A stretch of 64,000 nucleotides of DNA from Isochrysis galbana (lineage: Eukaryota; Haptophyta; Isochrysidales; Isochrysidaceae): the NCBI GenBank assembly GCA_018136815.1, contig CM030938.1, forward strand, positions 1,958,202-2,022,201. Direction: 5' to 3'. The stretch's first letter is position 1. Each line of letters starts with the position of its first letter. Below the pieces are notes generated by a model that was not told the DNA's origin, searched no databases, and saw nothing but the letters and a program-made list of their open reading frames with translations. Below, piece by piece: positions 1 to 11,280 of this stretch. The translations under genes were made by a program, and so were the position numbers.

Positions 1-880
1 TGTCTTTCCGCTCGCTTTCTCCACTTCACACTCATCTCATGATCAAGACTTTCCCCTTGATTTCGCCTTGCTCTCAGATTGTCATTGGTGACGGCGACGG
101 AATAGACACACTCGAAAGCACTTGCATGGCAGCGGAGGCTGTTGGGCTGGAGCTGAGTGCGAGCGCGACAATATCTTCTAATCTTCCCGCAGGGATGCGC
201 GCCGAAGGAAACAGGAGGACGGAGCACGCCATCTTGCTGCGCGCCCCTTAGAAAATGTGATACATCGACGGCTGAGACACTTGCCGTCTTGCGTTATGCG
301 TGGTGAGGGCGTGCGGTGAGTTGTTCTGTATCATGAGCTCCGCGAGGGCGATCCAAATGATCTTCGGAAGTAGTTGCCCATTCTTTCCGGCGTTCTATGA
401 AATCGTCGAGCGGCATCGAACACCTCCGAAGCTTTATTGTGCGGCGCTAGTTGCATGTGAAAAGTGAGACTCCTCTGATCCCCTTCTCATCCCCTCATTT
501 CTACATCCCTTCCCGGCCTCTGTCGCCTATGACGGCGATCCCGGTGTTGCGAGCGATTGCGCACGCACCTGCTCAATCAAGGCGTCGGGTTGCATCAGCG
601 CGTGACCGTGTGTTGGCCGCGGGCACGTCGGCGCGGTTGATTGCTAGCTACGCCCGTCGCCGAAAGGTCTCTTTCTCTTATCGCTCTCTCTTATCGCAGC
701 GCTGTTTTGTCGTTGGGATCTCGGTGTCTTTGGGTTAGTGTTTGGTTCTTTTGGGTCAGTGTAAGGGTTGAGTGTGCGTTTGAGGTTTAGGGTCTTCGTG
801 CGCTCTCCGGCCTTGTCTGCTGTTGCTGCTGCTATGCTGCGCGCCTGTCCTCTAGCTTCTCAGACTCTCAGCGTACGCAA
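1..880. other. No recognisable gene (left edge)
   Basis: Only short open frames are present here (up to 95 codons). None resembles a family I recognise, and no clear splice-linked exons were found. The tail of a gene lying to the left cannot be excluded. Confidence 0.4.
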
Positions 881-2445
881 GCGGCATAGCCTATGTGACT
901 GGCGGAGTGCTGTGGCTGTGGCTGTGGGTGTGGACTGGGACTCTAATGATTGATGAGACAGGGGATGGGGCTCTCCAGGGGCGACCGTGCTCACGGAGGG
1001 CTGAGCACAGGGAGCATTGGGGCTGGAGGGAGGCATGGGCGCCACCGGCGGGAACACCGCTCACACCAGCCTGGGGCGACGGCGGTCGAGAGAGCTCGCC
1101 CAGAGCCCCAGGGAGTGCGGCCATGGGCGCGACTCTCGGAAGTCTGGGACAAGAGAAAACGCGGGAAACACACGGGGGCGCGCGCAAGGAAAAAATGGGG
1201 GCGCACACATGAGAAAACAAGGGACGGGGGATCGAGAGCGATCACTCCTATCCCCTAGCTCTTACTTTCCTAACACACGGGGGAAAGAGAGGAAGATCGG
1301 GATCGGAGGATCCCGATCGGACGGAGAGGATGCAACCCGAAGGGAGAAACCAAAACACGCGAAGGCGGGAAAACAAAGAGAGAGGGCCTCTCTTTGGGAA
1401 ACCTAAAGGGTGGCTCTCCCCCTAACCGCTAACCGCAACACCCCCCGCCCGATGGGACACCCAAGAAAGGGGGGTGCCCATCGCAAGAGGCGGCGAAGGG
1501 GGAGACGCAAAGCACACGCGACGGTCGAAGTCGGTGGACGGACGGACGGACGGACGGAATTACGAACAAAGACGACCGACCGTCGGAGAGTCGACGCCGT
1601 CGGCGTAGAACGGATGAGGCGGGAACGGGGATGGAGGAAAAGTGGGCGTCGGTGGCGACAGCCGCCGAGAAAGAAACGAGACCGGGCGGCGGCTCCGAGG
1701 GCGAGCCATCGGCCGAAGAGGGGCCGAGGCCGAGGCCAGAGACATGAGACATAGTCGAGGAGGGGTCGCTTCATCGTCGACAACCGAGGCGAGACATGCG
1801 CGCGAGCCATGCGCGCGGTGGTGCTCCGCCCAAAGGTGGGCGAGGCGTGCAAAGACACGCTTGGGCATCGGGCATAGGCTTGCCGAGAGCATTGAGCATT
1901 GAGATTGAGGATGTGGGGGCAGGAGGGAGGGGAAGGTGCGTGTACAATGCAAAGAGCCTTGTCGCGGGCGCCCGGGCACATCTTCTCGCCGCACGCGAGG
2001 CAGCGGCGGAGCAGCGGGGGCACGAGCGAGCGGAGCAATCCCGCTCACCGGCGCGCCACGGCTTGCTCTCAGAGGTCCTTTGGGGGCTCCTAGAGGGCCA
2101 GCAGAGGCAGCTCACAAGGCAGTGGAGGCTGGGGCTCAGCCCCTGGCCCCCCATGCCTTTCCCACGCTCGCCTCGCTGGCCATGGGTGCCACCGAGAGGC
2201 CTCTGTCTGCCTGGTGCGCGACTAGGAGCATGAGGGGGGAGCGTCAGCTCGAGGGCAGGCCCAGCGCGGGCGTGGGAGTGAGGCTCGCGACCCGCGCCCA
2301 CTGGGGTTTGGGTGGTGTTGATGAGTGCCCAGCTCATGCCAAAAGGCAGCGCGTGGGGGTGACCCACAGGCCCCCCGGAGGGGAGTTGGAGCGTTGGAGC
2401 CTACAGGGGGGGGCGCGAGGCGCCCCCCCCCCCCCATGCTGATCT
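880..2445 (+). repeat. Dispersed repeat family R2, copy a
   Basis: Two blocks, at about 900-1430 and 2045-2440, are clearly similar to 38690-39250 and 39485-39855 in the same orientation. The middle (about 1430-2045) differs. The right end carries a G/C-rich hairpin (GGGGGGCGCGAGGCGCCCCC, about 2407-2428) followed by a CATG-type junction, as in the other R2 and R1 copies. Long open frames on both strands here are side effects of high GC and are not conserved between copies. Confidence 0.6.
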
Positions 2446-2730
2446 AAGTAAACTTTGTTGATGTTGCGACATACGACATAGTACTATACAAGATGCACTA
2501 GTAGGCTATTATTGTTGATAGATTGATCCATGATTGCTCCGGCCGTTTTGCACATACCCATAGGTATGCGTGCGCCGCAATTAGGCAGATTTTGAGTACT
2601 GCCGAGCGCCTCCATTTCTCTTGCCGGTACGCAATGTGGCGTGCAAATATTCTAGCACTTGTGAAGTACCCGAAATACTCGTCGCCCTCGCTCATTGCCC
2701 CCATCGGCCCCTCGCCGTGAAGTAGCAAAG

Positions 2731-4406
2731 TCACTGCTGACCACCGCAAAGGTTGGTACGCCCCCGGGGCCGGCGGTAGATGTGAGGCGGCGGGTCGACA
2801 TATGCATGGAGGCGTGTGTGCTGCTGCACGTATCCAGCACCAGCGTGCACGAGGTCGCCGCGCCACACCAATACTTGGCCGAGCTCTAGCTCCAGGAGTT
2901 GCGCCCTCTCATCCGCGGACGCTCCGCTCGGGCACCCTTCAGGCCACACCCACAAACGCGTGCCCTTCTGTATGGCGACCATCGCCGATAACGGTATGTC
3001 AACGTCGCATAATTCACTAAGGCCTGCACTATTGTCTTCTGGAAGAGGTGCATCAGAGTGCGCGGGCTGCCGCCCTGCAAGTGCTGTGGCGTATACGACA
3101 TCCTCGCTCACGACTTGCACATCGCATGCATTCTCATCCTTGCCCCCGGCCTGGCCCTCGCGGTTGCCCTGCTGGTCTTCCGAGTTCGCAGTGTCGGGGT
3201 GAGGCAGAGAGCGAAGTGCGTAGCAGTCACTGACCACCTTCCGAGAACCATCAGAACAAGCAAGGAGGCCAACTGACTCAAGCCTTGCGGCGAGCAGCTG
3301 CTCTACTGCAAGAGCCCACCTATAAGATCGCCCTTGCAGACGTCTCCGCGGCTCCCCCGACTGTTCTCCATTGAAGATGGGCTCATCGAAGGGAGTTTCG
3401 TCTATAGCGGAGAGGACGTCCGGTGGTAGCAAGAGCTTTCGTGGAAGTATAACCCAGCCCCGCATGTGCAGCTCTTCGACAACTGAGGCGAATGCATCCG
3501 AGCGGGGGCTCTTGCCCTCGTCCAAGTTGAGTGCTGAGCGAAAGCGAGGACCGCCAGTCCTGGCTGCAGAGATCTCCACGCCCACACTCGCAGCAATAAC
3601 TGGGGTGGGGGAAGATGAGCGGGCGAGAGGGCGTGTAGGATCAGCTTGGGGCCGCTCCGTATCAGTCGCACTTATAGGAGCAGCTTCACGCGGCTTCTCG
3701 AAGAGATCGATTGGCAGCACCGCATACTGACGAAACTCCCCATCACCAAGCTCTGGGTTGAAATACACCCCACGAAAGTCACCGCCATACCTGCAAGGAA
3801 GCATGCAGAGGTGACTACGAGTCAGCCATGAAGCCTAGGCCATCTTGAGACCAGCTACCCCATGCCGCATGCGCGGCGTGCGCGGCATGCGGGCGTGTGC
3901 GTCGTGTACCCAGACAATACAGCCGTGCCTGGCGGGTCGCCTGAGGTGCCGGTCTCTGAATTGTACTTGAGGTAGACCGCACCGAACGTTGACATGTCGA
4001 TGGGAACTCCATCCACATCCATGCCATGCAGAAGCCCCTTTGGAAGGCCCAGCGCCTCAACCCAGGCCTTGAGGGCGGTGACGCCCTCGGCGGCTTCGGA
4101 GGCGCAGAAGCCGAGCATGACACGGCCCTCTCGCGCACGCGCCGCCGCACAAAGAGCGCGCACAGCCGCAGCAAGCGGCGGGCGCGGCTGTGCGAGCGCC
4201 CACTCTGTTGCCGAGAGACCACCTCCCAGTCCCTCGCTCCCTTGTGCGGCGGCGGCGGCGCGGTGAGAAGCATCGTACGTGCGGAGAAGTCGTTCGTGCT
4301 CCTCCAAGCATAGTCGCGCACCCGCACACCGCCCACCCGCGCCGCAGCGAGTCAGCGAAGACCAGCTGAGCGAGAGCGACAGCAACGCCGAGGCCCACAT
4401 CGCCAT
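2731..4406 (-). CDS. DUF1824 domain fused to 2OG-Fe(II) oxygenase-like domain (two exons)
   Basis: Exon 1 is 4406..3910, the intron 3909..3791 (119 bp, GT-AG), exon 2 3790..2731, giving 518 residues. The join restores SGYGGDFRGVYF across the boundary, the block expected in DUF1824. Residues 1-20 are hydrophobic (MAMWASALLSLSLSW) and look like a signal or plastid-targeting leader. Residues about 35-197 resemble cyanobacterial DUF1824 (LKAWVEALGLPKGLLHG, AVYLKYNS, FRQYAVLPIDLF). After a disordered linker, residues about 265-500 look like a 2-oxoglutarate/Fe(II) dioxygenase: HSD at 410-412, distal H481 in RGDLVHAG and R492. This is a predicted oxidative enzyme with unknown substrate. The gene is divergent from another 2OG oxygenase 637 bp away. 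The DUF1824 assignment rests on remembered family motifs; the fusion is supported by one uninterrupted exon 2 frame. Confidence 0.8.
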
Positions 4407-5043
4407 CGCCGCTCCCCTAGAGTAGAGGAGAGATAAAGAGTCAGTCTATCAGAAGATTAGTTTGTCTACTCAAGAGTATATTATTTATGAAAGGTAGGAG
4501 TACATGGGCTTTAGAGTACAAGTCCCGATTGTCTCGCCGAATCTGCATCTCCTTTCTATTCATCTCGGCACGAAACAAAGAAAATTTCAGAAAGGATAGA
4601 GACGATGTGATCTATAATATATTTTCTATTCTCTCACCCTGCGCCCAACGTCTGCTAGCGCCGTCGTACCGTCTCCTCTCTCTGAAGAGAATGTGGGGAA
4701 GGACGTCGGGGGGGGAGAGAGAAAGAAAGGGGGAGAGAGAGAGTAGGGAGAGCGCGCGGGGGGGGGGGGGGGAGCGAGAGAGTGGGAGGCAGGCAGGTAG
4801 AGAAAGATCTCTGGAGAAGAGGTGAGAGAGCACAGCACATAGCACGAAGAAAACAAGATCGATCTCCGGATATTCTGAAAATTCAATATTTTCACAAAGA
4901 ACGAGAACCGCATTTTTCGTTGGAAAAGCCATTTCTCCATCCGCTCTCTTGCCCTCCGCATCTCCCCTCCACCCCTCCCCCTTCCCCGCGCTCCCCGCCC
5001 TCCCCCCCTTCCCTCGCCGTCTCGCCCCAACCCCCTCCCACCC
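4407..5043. promoter_or_regulatory. Shared upstream region of two divergent oxygenase genes
   Basis: This 637-bp gap separates two divergent starts. It contains a GA/G-rich tract (about 4705-4825) and a C/T-rich tract directly upstream of the plus-strand ATG (about 4940-5040), typical of low-complexity promoter-proximal DNA in this window. No TATA box or defined factor site was recognised. Confidence 0.35.
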
Positions 5044-6156
5044 ATGGCAGTCGCCTCCCTCGTGCTCACCTCCCTCTACCTTGCCAAGCTGCGGGGAAAG
5101 GCGAGGCGGCGCCTCTCAGCCGGCCAGCTGGAGGAGGACCAGGCGGGCCATGCCTCCACACGGCACTTTGACGACGGCTTTCACCCTGCCGGCTGCCCTG
5201 CGCCACCCACAGTGCTGCCGCCGCCCACTGTCCGCTCTGAACGGCTTGTGCACGGTGGGCGCAGAGAACTTGTGGTGATAGCAGAGGCGCTCGAACCGGA
5301 GCTCGCCCATGCGGCATTCGACTTTTCCGCCACCCACGGTGGGCCCTGGGGTACCTACCTGCAGCTTGACGCACTCCACGCAGATGGATCGTTCGAGCTA
5401 AGCCCGAGTGCGGCGAGCCTTGATGAGCCGCGCATTGCGGAACTCGCCCTCCAAATTGTGCGCTCTCTTCTCGAGAGGGAGGCGGGAGAGATCCTCCGTC
5501 CCGATCTAGATCGCGTGCATGGGTTCGGCGTCTGGTCCGTCATGGGAGGTGTCGGCCGCATGACGGAGTACCACATGGACTACGCCGAGATGTATCGGCG
5601 TAAAACAGGCATCCTGCGTCCGCCGCTGCACGGGATCACGCTGCAGCTATCCCCGGTTTCAGCGGACGAGATTGAGGGCGGCACCTTCGGTGCTCACGTG
5701 GGCGGCCTACGTCACTACGCCAAATACGGATATAAGTGCCGCTTGGCACCCTTCGAGGGGGATACGCCCACTCCCGATTGGGGCTGCGATGCTGGCTGGA
5801 GGTTTGCACCCTTCGCATTCAATCAGGCGACGGTGTGCGCGGGCGATCTGCCCCACGCCGCTAGCCGCATCATGCGGTGGCCCAATCACACGCCGCGCAT
5901 CGTCATCGGCATCAACACATTCACCCACGTAGAGGGTCCGACTGAAGCCCTGTTGCCACAACACTCAGCTGCGTTCCGACGTGCAATGAAGTTGCAGAAG
6001 CTCGAAGCAGTGCTGGCAAAGCTGCCACGGGATGAGCTGGCAAGGATCCTTCACGCAAGGGTCTTGGCTCGACGGGAGAAGCAAGCCATTTCCAACGAGA
6101 ACAAACTCAGTGCTCTCGCAGAATGTGCTAGGAGCACTCGCGGCGCTGGGCATTAG
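5044..6156 (+). CDS. 2OG-Fe(II) oxygenase superfamily protein
   Basis: Single open frame of 370 residues. The first 20 residues (MAVASLVLTSLYLAKLRGKA) form a hydrophobic then basic leader that could direct the protein to a membrane or organelle. The iron-binding facial triad is visible as H177-x-D179 in EYHMDYAEMY and H271 in CAGDLPHAASR. R275 or R285 could bind the 2-oxoglutarate carboxylate. The C-terminal third (about 300-370) is charged and probably helical. The substrate is unknown; related proteins include phytanoyl-CoA-type and prolyl-type hydroxylases. It is head-to-head with the DUF1824-oxygenase fusion, but the two catalytic cores are not obvious recent duplicates. The start is taken at the ATG after the C/T-rich tract. 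Confidence 0.8.
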   Translation: MAVASLVLTSLYLAKLRGKARRRLSAGQLEEDQAGHASTRHFDDGFHPAGCPAPPTVLPPPTVRSERLVHGGRRELVVIAEALEPELAHAAFDFSATHGGPWGTYLQLDALHADGSFELSPSAASLDEPRIAELALQIVRSLLEREAGEILRPDLDRVHGFGVWSVMGGVGRMTEYHMDYAEMYRRKTGILRPPLHGITLQLSPVSADEIEGGTFGAHVGGLRHYAKYGYKCRLAPFEGDTPTPDWGCDAGWRFAPFAFNQATVCAGDLPHAASRIMRWPNHTPRIVIGINTFTHVEGPTEALLPQHSAAFRRAMKLQKLEAVLAKLPRDELARILHARVLARREKQAISNENKLSALAECARSTRGAGH

Positions 6157-6930
6157 GCGAACAGAACGCATCGATGAAATACCGCGCATTTTCTAGCCAC
6201 GTAGGAATCATAGCGACTCGTCAGCCGTGCGGAGCAATCGTAGGAGACAGCAAGACTGCATGGAGATATGTGTGCCATTTCGGCAGCTTTGAGGGCACAG
6301 ATCCGTGATGCTCCCCGTAAACGTTGTCGCCAGGGATGGCGAAATTATACGGACACGACAACGATATCATTCCGCTCCTTATCCGCTACCGTCGGGTACA
6401 GGGTGACCCATGTTGAGGTTCACTAGGTGGTCAATCGGTGGGACACATTATACAACGTAGGTAACACAGGAGCATAGGACAGCCCGTCTCGATGCATGTC
6501 ACGGCGCGGGAATCATGTCATAGCTTCGCATGCACCATAGATGCAAGTTGTAGTCGAACTAGAAGCATTGCACAGTAGGCAATCGACAATAGGCCGTTAG
6601 ACAATAGGGCGTGTGCGACGTTCTTGTGCCGCCAACGTCATGCAGGCGGCGCGCAATTGTTGTCATCTAATATGCGCACCTAGGCGCCAGGCCCTAGCGC
6701 TAGTAAGACACTATGAAGTGAGTACATGAACCTCTACTAACAAGGCACCCCCAGCCCTCCGACCGACCCCCTTTTTGCCCGCGCCCACCCACGCACGCTT
6801 TGCCAGCACACTTCCAACTGCCTAATAGCGCGTGCGGCTACCAGTACCAGACGGTGGGGGCACGTGCGCCATCCAAGGTGGCACACGAGCTGTTGCGCAA
6901 TCGGAGTAGGTGGTGGGGTGCTTGCGCTTG
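6157..6930. other. Intergenic DNA without recognised features
   Basis: Nothing was recognised between the oxygenase stop and the R1-type repeat: no long frame with family similarity, no tRNA, no microsatellite. Confidence 0.4.
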
Positions 6931-6934
6931 CCGC

Positions 6935-7560
6935 AACTAAGTTTATACTTGGTTGCCCCATGGGGGGGCACGAGCCCCCCCCTCTCTCCACTCCTCCCCT
7001 GCCATGGGGGAGGAACCACTCATCCTCCTGGCACGCCTGATGGCTTGCCAGGAGGCCACTGCCCTGCTGACCCACTCTCTCCCTGGCAGGCACGCCTGCC
7101 TCGCGCGTCCTGGCCTGTCGTGGCCAGCCCATCGCTCCAACCCCCCCTCCCCCCCTGGTCGACAGGCAGACAGGTGCAGAGTGGGGGCCCCAGAGGCCCA
7201 GGAGCGCCAGCGAGGGGGAGGCAGGGGAGGCCAGGGCCCAGCCCCAGCCTCCTCTGCCCCCTGAGCTGGCCTCCAGGAGCCTCCAAGGGCCGCCAGAGGG
7301 CAGCTGCAGGCCTGCCGCAGGCGCGCCATCGCGCGTGCCGCAGGAGAGGGGAGAGAGAGCGCGGAGAAGGGGGTGGGCGGAGCGAGAGCTCCGCTCACCG
7401 AAAAATTGGTAAGTCCCGCGCACCTGTTTACGGGATAAGTCGGGACAGAGTCGGCCGCCCACTCGGAGACACAGGAGGAAGGGGAGGAAAGATCACCGGG
7501 GGGGGGCGCGGGCCACCGGACCATATCTAAGCCCTTCACCCCTATCCCCCTAGTAGTGCA
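6935..7560 (-). repeat. R1-related dispersed repeat
   Basis: This segment carries the terminal G/C hairpin (GGGGGGGCACGAGCCCCCCC, about 6964-6984) and the diagnostic downstream blocks (CTCTCTCCACTCCTCCC, a Pro/Gly-coding GC-rich body) shared with the R1 copies at 7.8, 15.6 and 18.0 kb. It is more diverged than the others. Sense is taken so that the hairpin is at the 3' end. Confidence 0.5.
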
Positions 7561-7787
7561 CGGGGGGAGCCGCCTTATGGCGGGGGGAGAGAAGGGCCGG
7601 GGGACCGGGGGAGTGGGGGTGTAGAAAGTATGCTACGTGCTACGTGTAGTAGGTAGTGGTTCCATTCGCCGCGAGTGCCTGCCCGAGCAAAACTCCTGTA
7701 AAAGGGAGAACGTGGTAGGACGTGACGTACGAAATCGGGGGCCGCCGCGCTAAGCTGCCGATTTTGTGCTCGCTTTGGATCCATGGG

Positions 7788-8690
7788 TTAATCCTCCTCT
7801 TCTCACTAATCTTATGATTGGTCGCCATGGAGGGGGGCCTCGCGCCCCCCCCACTCTCTCGACTCCCCTCATGGGGGGCGAGAACCATCCACCCCCCTGC
7901 GCTGCCTCTTGGCATGTAGGGGGGACTCACCCAGACTGCCCAGACTCTCCCTGAGAGTCGGGCACAGATCGCACGCCCTGGCCCGCGTTGGCCTGCTTCT
8001 CGCTCTGACCAACCCCTCCTCCCCCTGGGCCCCCCTGATCAGGAGCCCCCAGCCAGCTCCTGTCGACCGGCAGGGGCTCGAGAGCCAGCGAGGGAGAGGC
8101 AGGAGGGGCCAGGGCCATGCCCCAGCCTCACCTGCCCCCTGAGCTGTGCTCCCAGGCCCCTGCAGGCCTCCTGGGGACCTGAAGAGGGGCCGCAGGCGCG
8201 CGCCATGGGCCAGAGCCGCAGGGAAGAGAGGAGGAAGAGGAAAGAGGGAGGGGAGGGGGGAGTGGCAGCTCCCCCCTCCGGCGTTTACGTGTCTTCTCGC
8301 CCCGTTTGGGTAAGAGAAGACGGGGGCACCAGAACCAGGAGGGAAGGGCCGCGGCTCGCCGCGGCCACTCGCCTCGGCGAGAGAGATTAGCGCTTCTGGG
8401 CTCCCATTCACGAGTGCCCCCCCCCCCCCCCTGCGTTGTTTTTACCCGAAAGGGGTTTTCCCCCAGCGTGGACTCGAGGAGAGGACGTGCTGGGGTGCGC
8501 GGGGTCGGTGCGTGCACTGGGGGGAGGACAAATATCGAGGGGAGGGGGCAGTGCCCCCTCCCCCCGGTAGCACTCGGACACCTGGCTCGTCAGGCATGGC
8601 GGGATTCCGGGACGGAAAAGTTGTGTCCAATTAGCTAGTGGGGTTGGCTAGGATATAACATTAATTATTTTATATTAATCCTCCTCTTCT
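7788..8690 (-). mobile_element. R1 retroposon-like element with 16-bp target-site duplication
   Basis: The 871-bp element (7804..8674) is bounded by a perfect direct repeat, TTAATCCTCCTCTTCT, at 7788-7803 and 8675-8690. This is a target-site duplication of the length made by target-primed reverse transcription. One end has a G/C hairpin (about 7831-7850); the other ends in an AT-rich stretch after GCTAGGATATAACATTAATTA. Related copies occur at 6.9, 15.5, 17.5, 34.9 and 58.5 kb, and the AT-rich end recurs at 56.1 and 60.8 kb. No coding frame is conserved between copies, so this is probably a non-autonomous element. The direction is inferred: copies at 15.5 and 17.5 kb keep the hairpin end and lack the other, which fits 5' truncation, but those at 34.9 and 58.5 kb do the opposite. 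Confidence 0.7.
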
Positions 8691-9706
8691 AGGTCTCTCG
8701 TCTCGTATGGTTAAATGAACTCTCTTGGCTCGACATCGGGAGACGTCTCGATTTAAGTCGGGGGGTGTTGTATTCCTGCCCATCTGAAGGCTGTAGGCAT
8801 GAATATTCGTGTAAGGCACGCGCTCATAATTACAATTGAACAGTTCCCCGTGTTGCCACTGACGCACAAGACACACAGATTCGGATTCCCCATGGTCTCA
8901 AGTCCAGGTTTGCAGATTTTGGTCTCGAAATTTGCGATTCGAATTTTGTTTTTGCTGTCACCATAATTGTTGGCTCGTTTAAGGTAATAAACCGGCATGA
9001 CTTCGACTTCTCGTTCTGCAGTCGCTCTGCGAGACTCTCTCTCTCTCTCTCTCCGTCCGCCTCTCCTCGGCCGACGGCAGGAAGATTCGTCCAAAACATT
9101 CTCCGGTCCCAAGATATCTCGTGGGGGGTCTCTCCGCGCTCCGCGAGGGAAAGGTCGCGATCTCGCTCCGAGATTGGCCTCGCGCCCTCCCACGCTGCCC
9201 CGCCGTGCCCTCGGTCCCTCGCCCCCCCCGCGGCAGGTTCTTTCCCTCGGCGTGCCGTCCGTCGCCTCCGGCCCTCTTCTCTTACCTTCTCTTCTTGATG
9301 TCATCAAATGTTCCATGACCGTCGGTTGTCTTCTCTCGTCTATCGGTCATAGCTCCCCAACGAGATCTGCCCTCGTTGTGTCGGCCTCCCCTCTGTCGCA
9401 TGTCTGCGCGTTGCTGAGTTGCCCTGGTGCCGACGCCTGGCCGTCCGTCCAGGTGTGGTTAGTTTTCACCCCGTTTGGGTTAGTTTGTGTGGCTCTGTGT
9501 CTTCGAGCTTTTTGTAGCAACTTCGTCGAGGCCCACCGTGTTCCCAAGCGAGTCCCCCCGAGTTCCCGAGTCTATACCCCGAGTCAACGAGTCAATACAA
9601 GTCAAGCACGCGCCTGAGCCACCCCCAGTCGCCTGCCACCACCTCCCACAAGCCTCCTTCCACACTTCCGCGCCCTCCGTGCGTCGTACGTCGTGCGTCG
9701 ATCACC

Positions 9707-10120
9707 ATGCCCGTAATCACCCCCGAGGAAAGCTCCATGAGCTACCATCAAGAACCGCATTCCGCGCTAGCTGCCGGCGCGCCCTCGCAGGCAATCTCCA
9801 AGAGTGACGAGATGAGCCTTGCTCTGACAGCGGGCAAGAAAACTAAAAGACAGAAGGCGACCGTCCGATGGGAGACAAGACTCCCTGTCTTGAAAGGAAA
9901 ATGGAAACCAATATCGCAACTATACAAATTCAACTTTCTAACACCCCGTGACTCATATGTACACTTCAAACACATCCTACATAGAAGGATCGCAACGGCC
10001 AATAGGTTTGCTGGCGACCCCACATGCCGCTTTTGCGGGACGGCTCCCGAATCGTCAATACCAATACACTTAGCGCTTAGCGCGGTGCAACGCGACCGAC
10101 CCGGTCTTTGCTTACATTGA
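9707..10120 (+). pseudogene. N-terminal part of LINE H ORF, RT domain deleted
   Basis: The frame starts MPVITPEESSM and soon reaches a segment homologous to the C-terminal part of the LINE ORFs nearby (VHFKHILHRRIATANRF, then the zinc-knuckle start CRFCGTAPESS). It stops at 10120 after a frameshift relative to E1 and E2. The endonuclease and reverse transcriptase normally lying between are missing, so an internal deletion is inferred. Confidence 0.6.
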
Positions 10121-10257
10121 AAGGCTCCTGAATATACCAAGCCCTATACAACACGAGGCGGCACAGCGACTTTTCTGCTATCAAGTCGATAGACCCCACC
10201 CCTCCTCGGGATATCTAGGTACCCAGGCATGGAGGTACATACATACTAACGGACTTC

Positions 10258-11273
10258 TACAACGTCCACTATGGTGGGAGCACCTAGCCACAATATATAC
10301 ATCCCCGATGATGACGGCGAGAGATACACACCTCCACTTCAAGCACCTAACCCACAGAAGGATAGGCACATACAACCGGTTCGCGGATAGGGACAAAACC
10401 TGCCGCATGTGCAAAGCGTCTAACGAATCTTCCACCCACTTGGGAGAATGCCCGAGGGTAGTCAAGATTTTCGAAACGCTCGACAAACTGGCAAGGTACA
10501 CCCCCCGAAGTGGTAGAAGCAGGGAAGAGGTAATCATAGACAACCTTTTCATGCACCCCCGGGGGGAAACACCGCGATCGCTCACCATACTCTACACTCT
10601 AGCGTGGAGATATATTTTGACGGACTTTTACAGGATACACTACGATGGCATTGAATTCTCGGAGGAATCAGTGTTGATAAGAACGATAGATAGATACACG
10701 ACGCTAAGCAAGGCACTACTTTTTGCGAGTACAACAGACTCGGCTAGGACCGCCCAAGCAGGCATGGGCAGACAGCCGAAGAAAAGGATCGACATGAACG
10801 ATGTATACCCTATATTCACACTAGGTGCAAGAGGTAAGCTAGAACCAAGTCTAGAGTTACAAGCCCTGACCACCAAGTTGGGGGTGGCATATATAACTGC
10901 CGAGAGACCCGAACCAGAACAAGACTAAGACGTGATACACCTCGACGGGACATAAATCCACCGAAACGCGATAGCGGCCAGCGAGGGCGAGAAAGAGACG
11001 AGCGCGCCCGCGACCCGACAGACACACAACGACAACTAACCAATAACAGGCCTGCCCGGAACCCGCGCTCTGAACCAGGCTCGTGGTAGCGCACCCGAGC
11101 CGAACCCCGGATACCGAAGACAAAGGAATGAAGGGGAGAAGGGGAGGAGGTGGAGGAAAGGGAAATTAAGGGCGGTGGTGTCAGGGATGGGGAAGTACCC
11201 TAGGTTAGTAGGTGTGTAGCCCAGAATCTTCAGATGTTTTTTTTTTTTTTTTTTTTTACAACGTCCACTATGG
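10258..11273 (+). mobile_element. LINE E1, 5'-truncated copy with oligo(T) 3' tail and 17-bp TSD
   Basis: The insert 10275..11256 is flanked by TACAACGTCCACTATGG at 10258-10274 and 11257-11273, a perfect 17-bp target-site duplication. It holds only the 3' part of a LINE: the coding end, a 3' untranslated region, and a terminal run of T (11237-11256) after CCCAGAATCTTCAGATG. The same 3' end with a T-run occurs at 51.9-52.1 kb with its own duplication. It is inserted into the coding sequence of element H, so it is younger than H. Confidence 0.85.
10308..10928 (+). pseudogene. C-terminal region of LINE ORF (zinc-knuckle domain) in E1
   Basis: 206 codons, open from a Met that is probably internal to the original ORF. 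The zinc-knuckle CRMCKASNESSTHLGECP has the C-x2-C-x8-H-x4-C spacing seen after the reverse transcriptase in many LINE ORF2 proteins. It is followed by WRYILTDFYRIHY and GMGRQPKKRIDMNDV, both conserved in E2. The 5' part (endonuclease and RT) is absent through truncation on insertion. Confidence 0.75.
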
Positions 11274-11280
11274 AAACGCG

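Noticed and set aside
1403-2442. Several long frames on both strands (up to 211 codons)
   Set aside because: Composition is Arg/Pro/Ala-rich, frames overlap on opposite strands and are not conserved in the related repeat at 38.7-39.9 kb.
7831-7850. R1 terminal hairpin as a Helitron 3' end
   Set aside because: Helitrons lack target duplications and end in CTRR just after the hairpin; R1 has a 16-bp TSD and no CTRR end.
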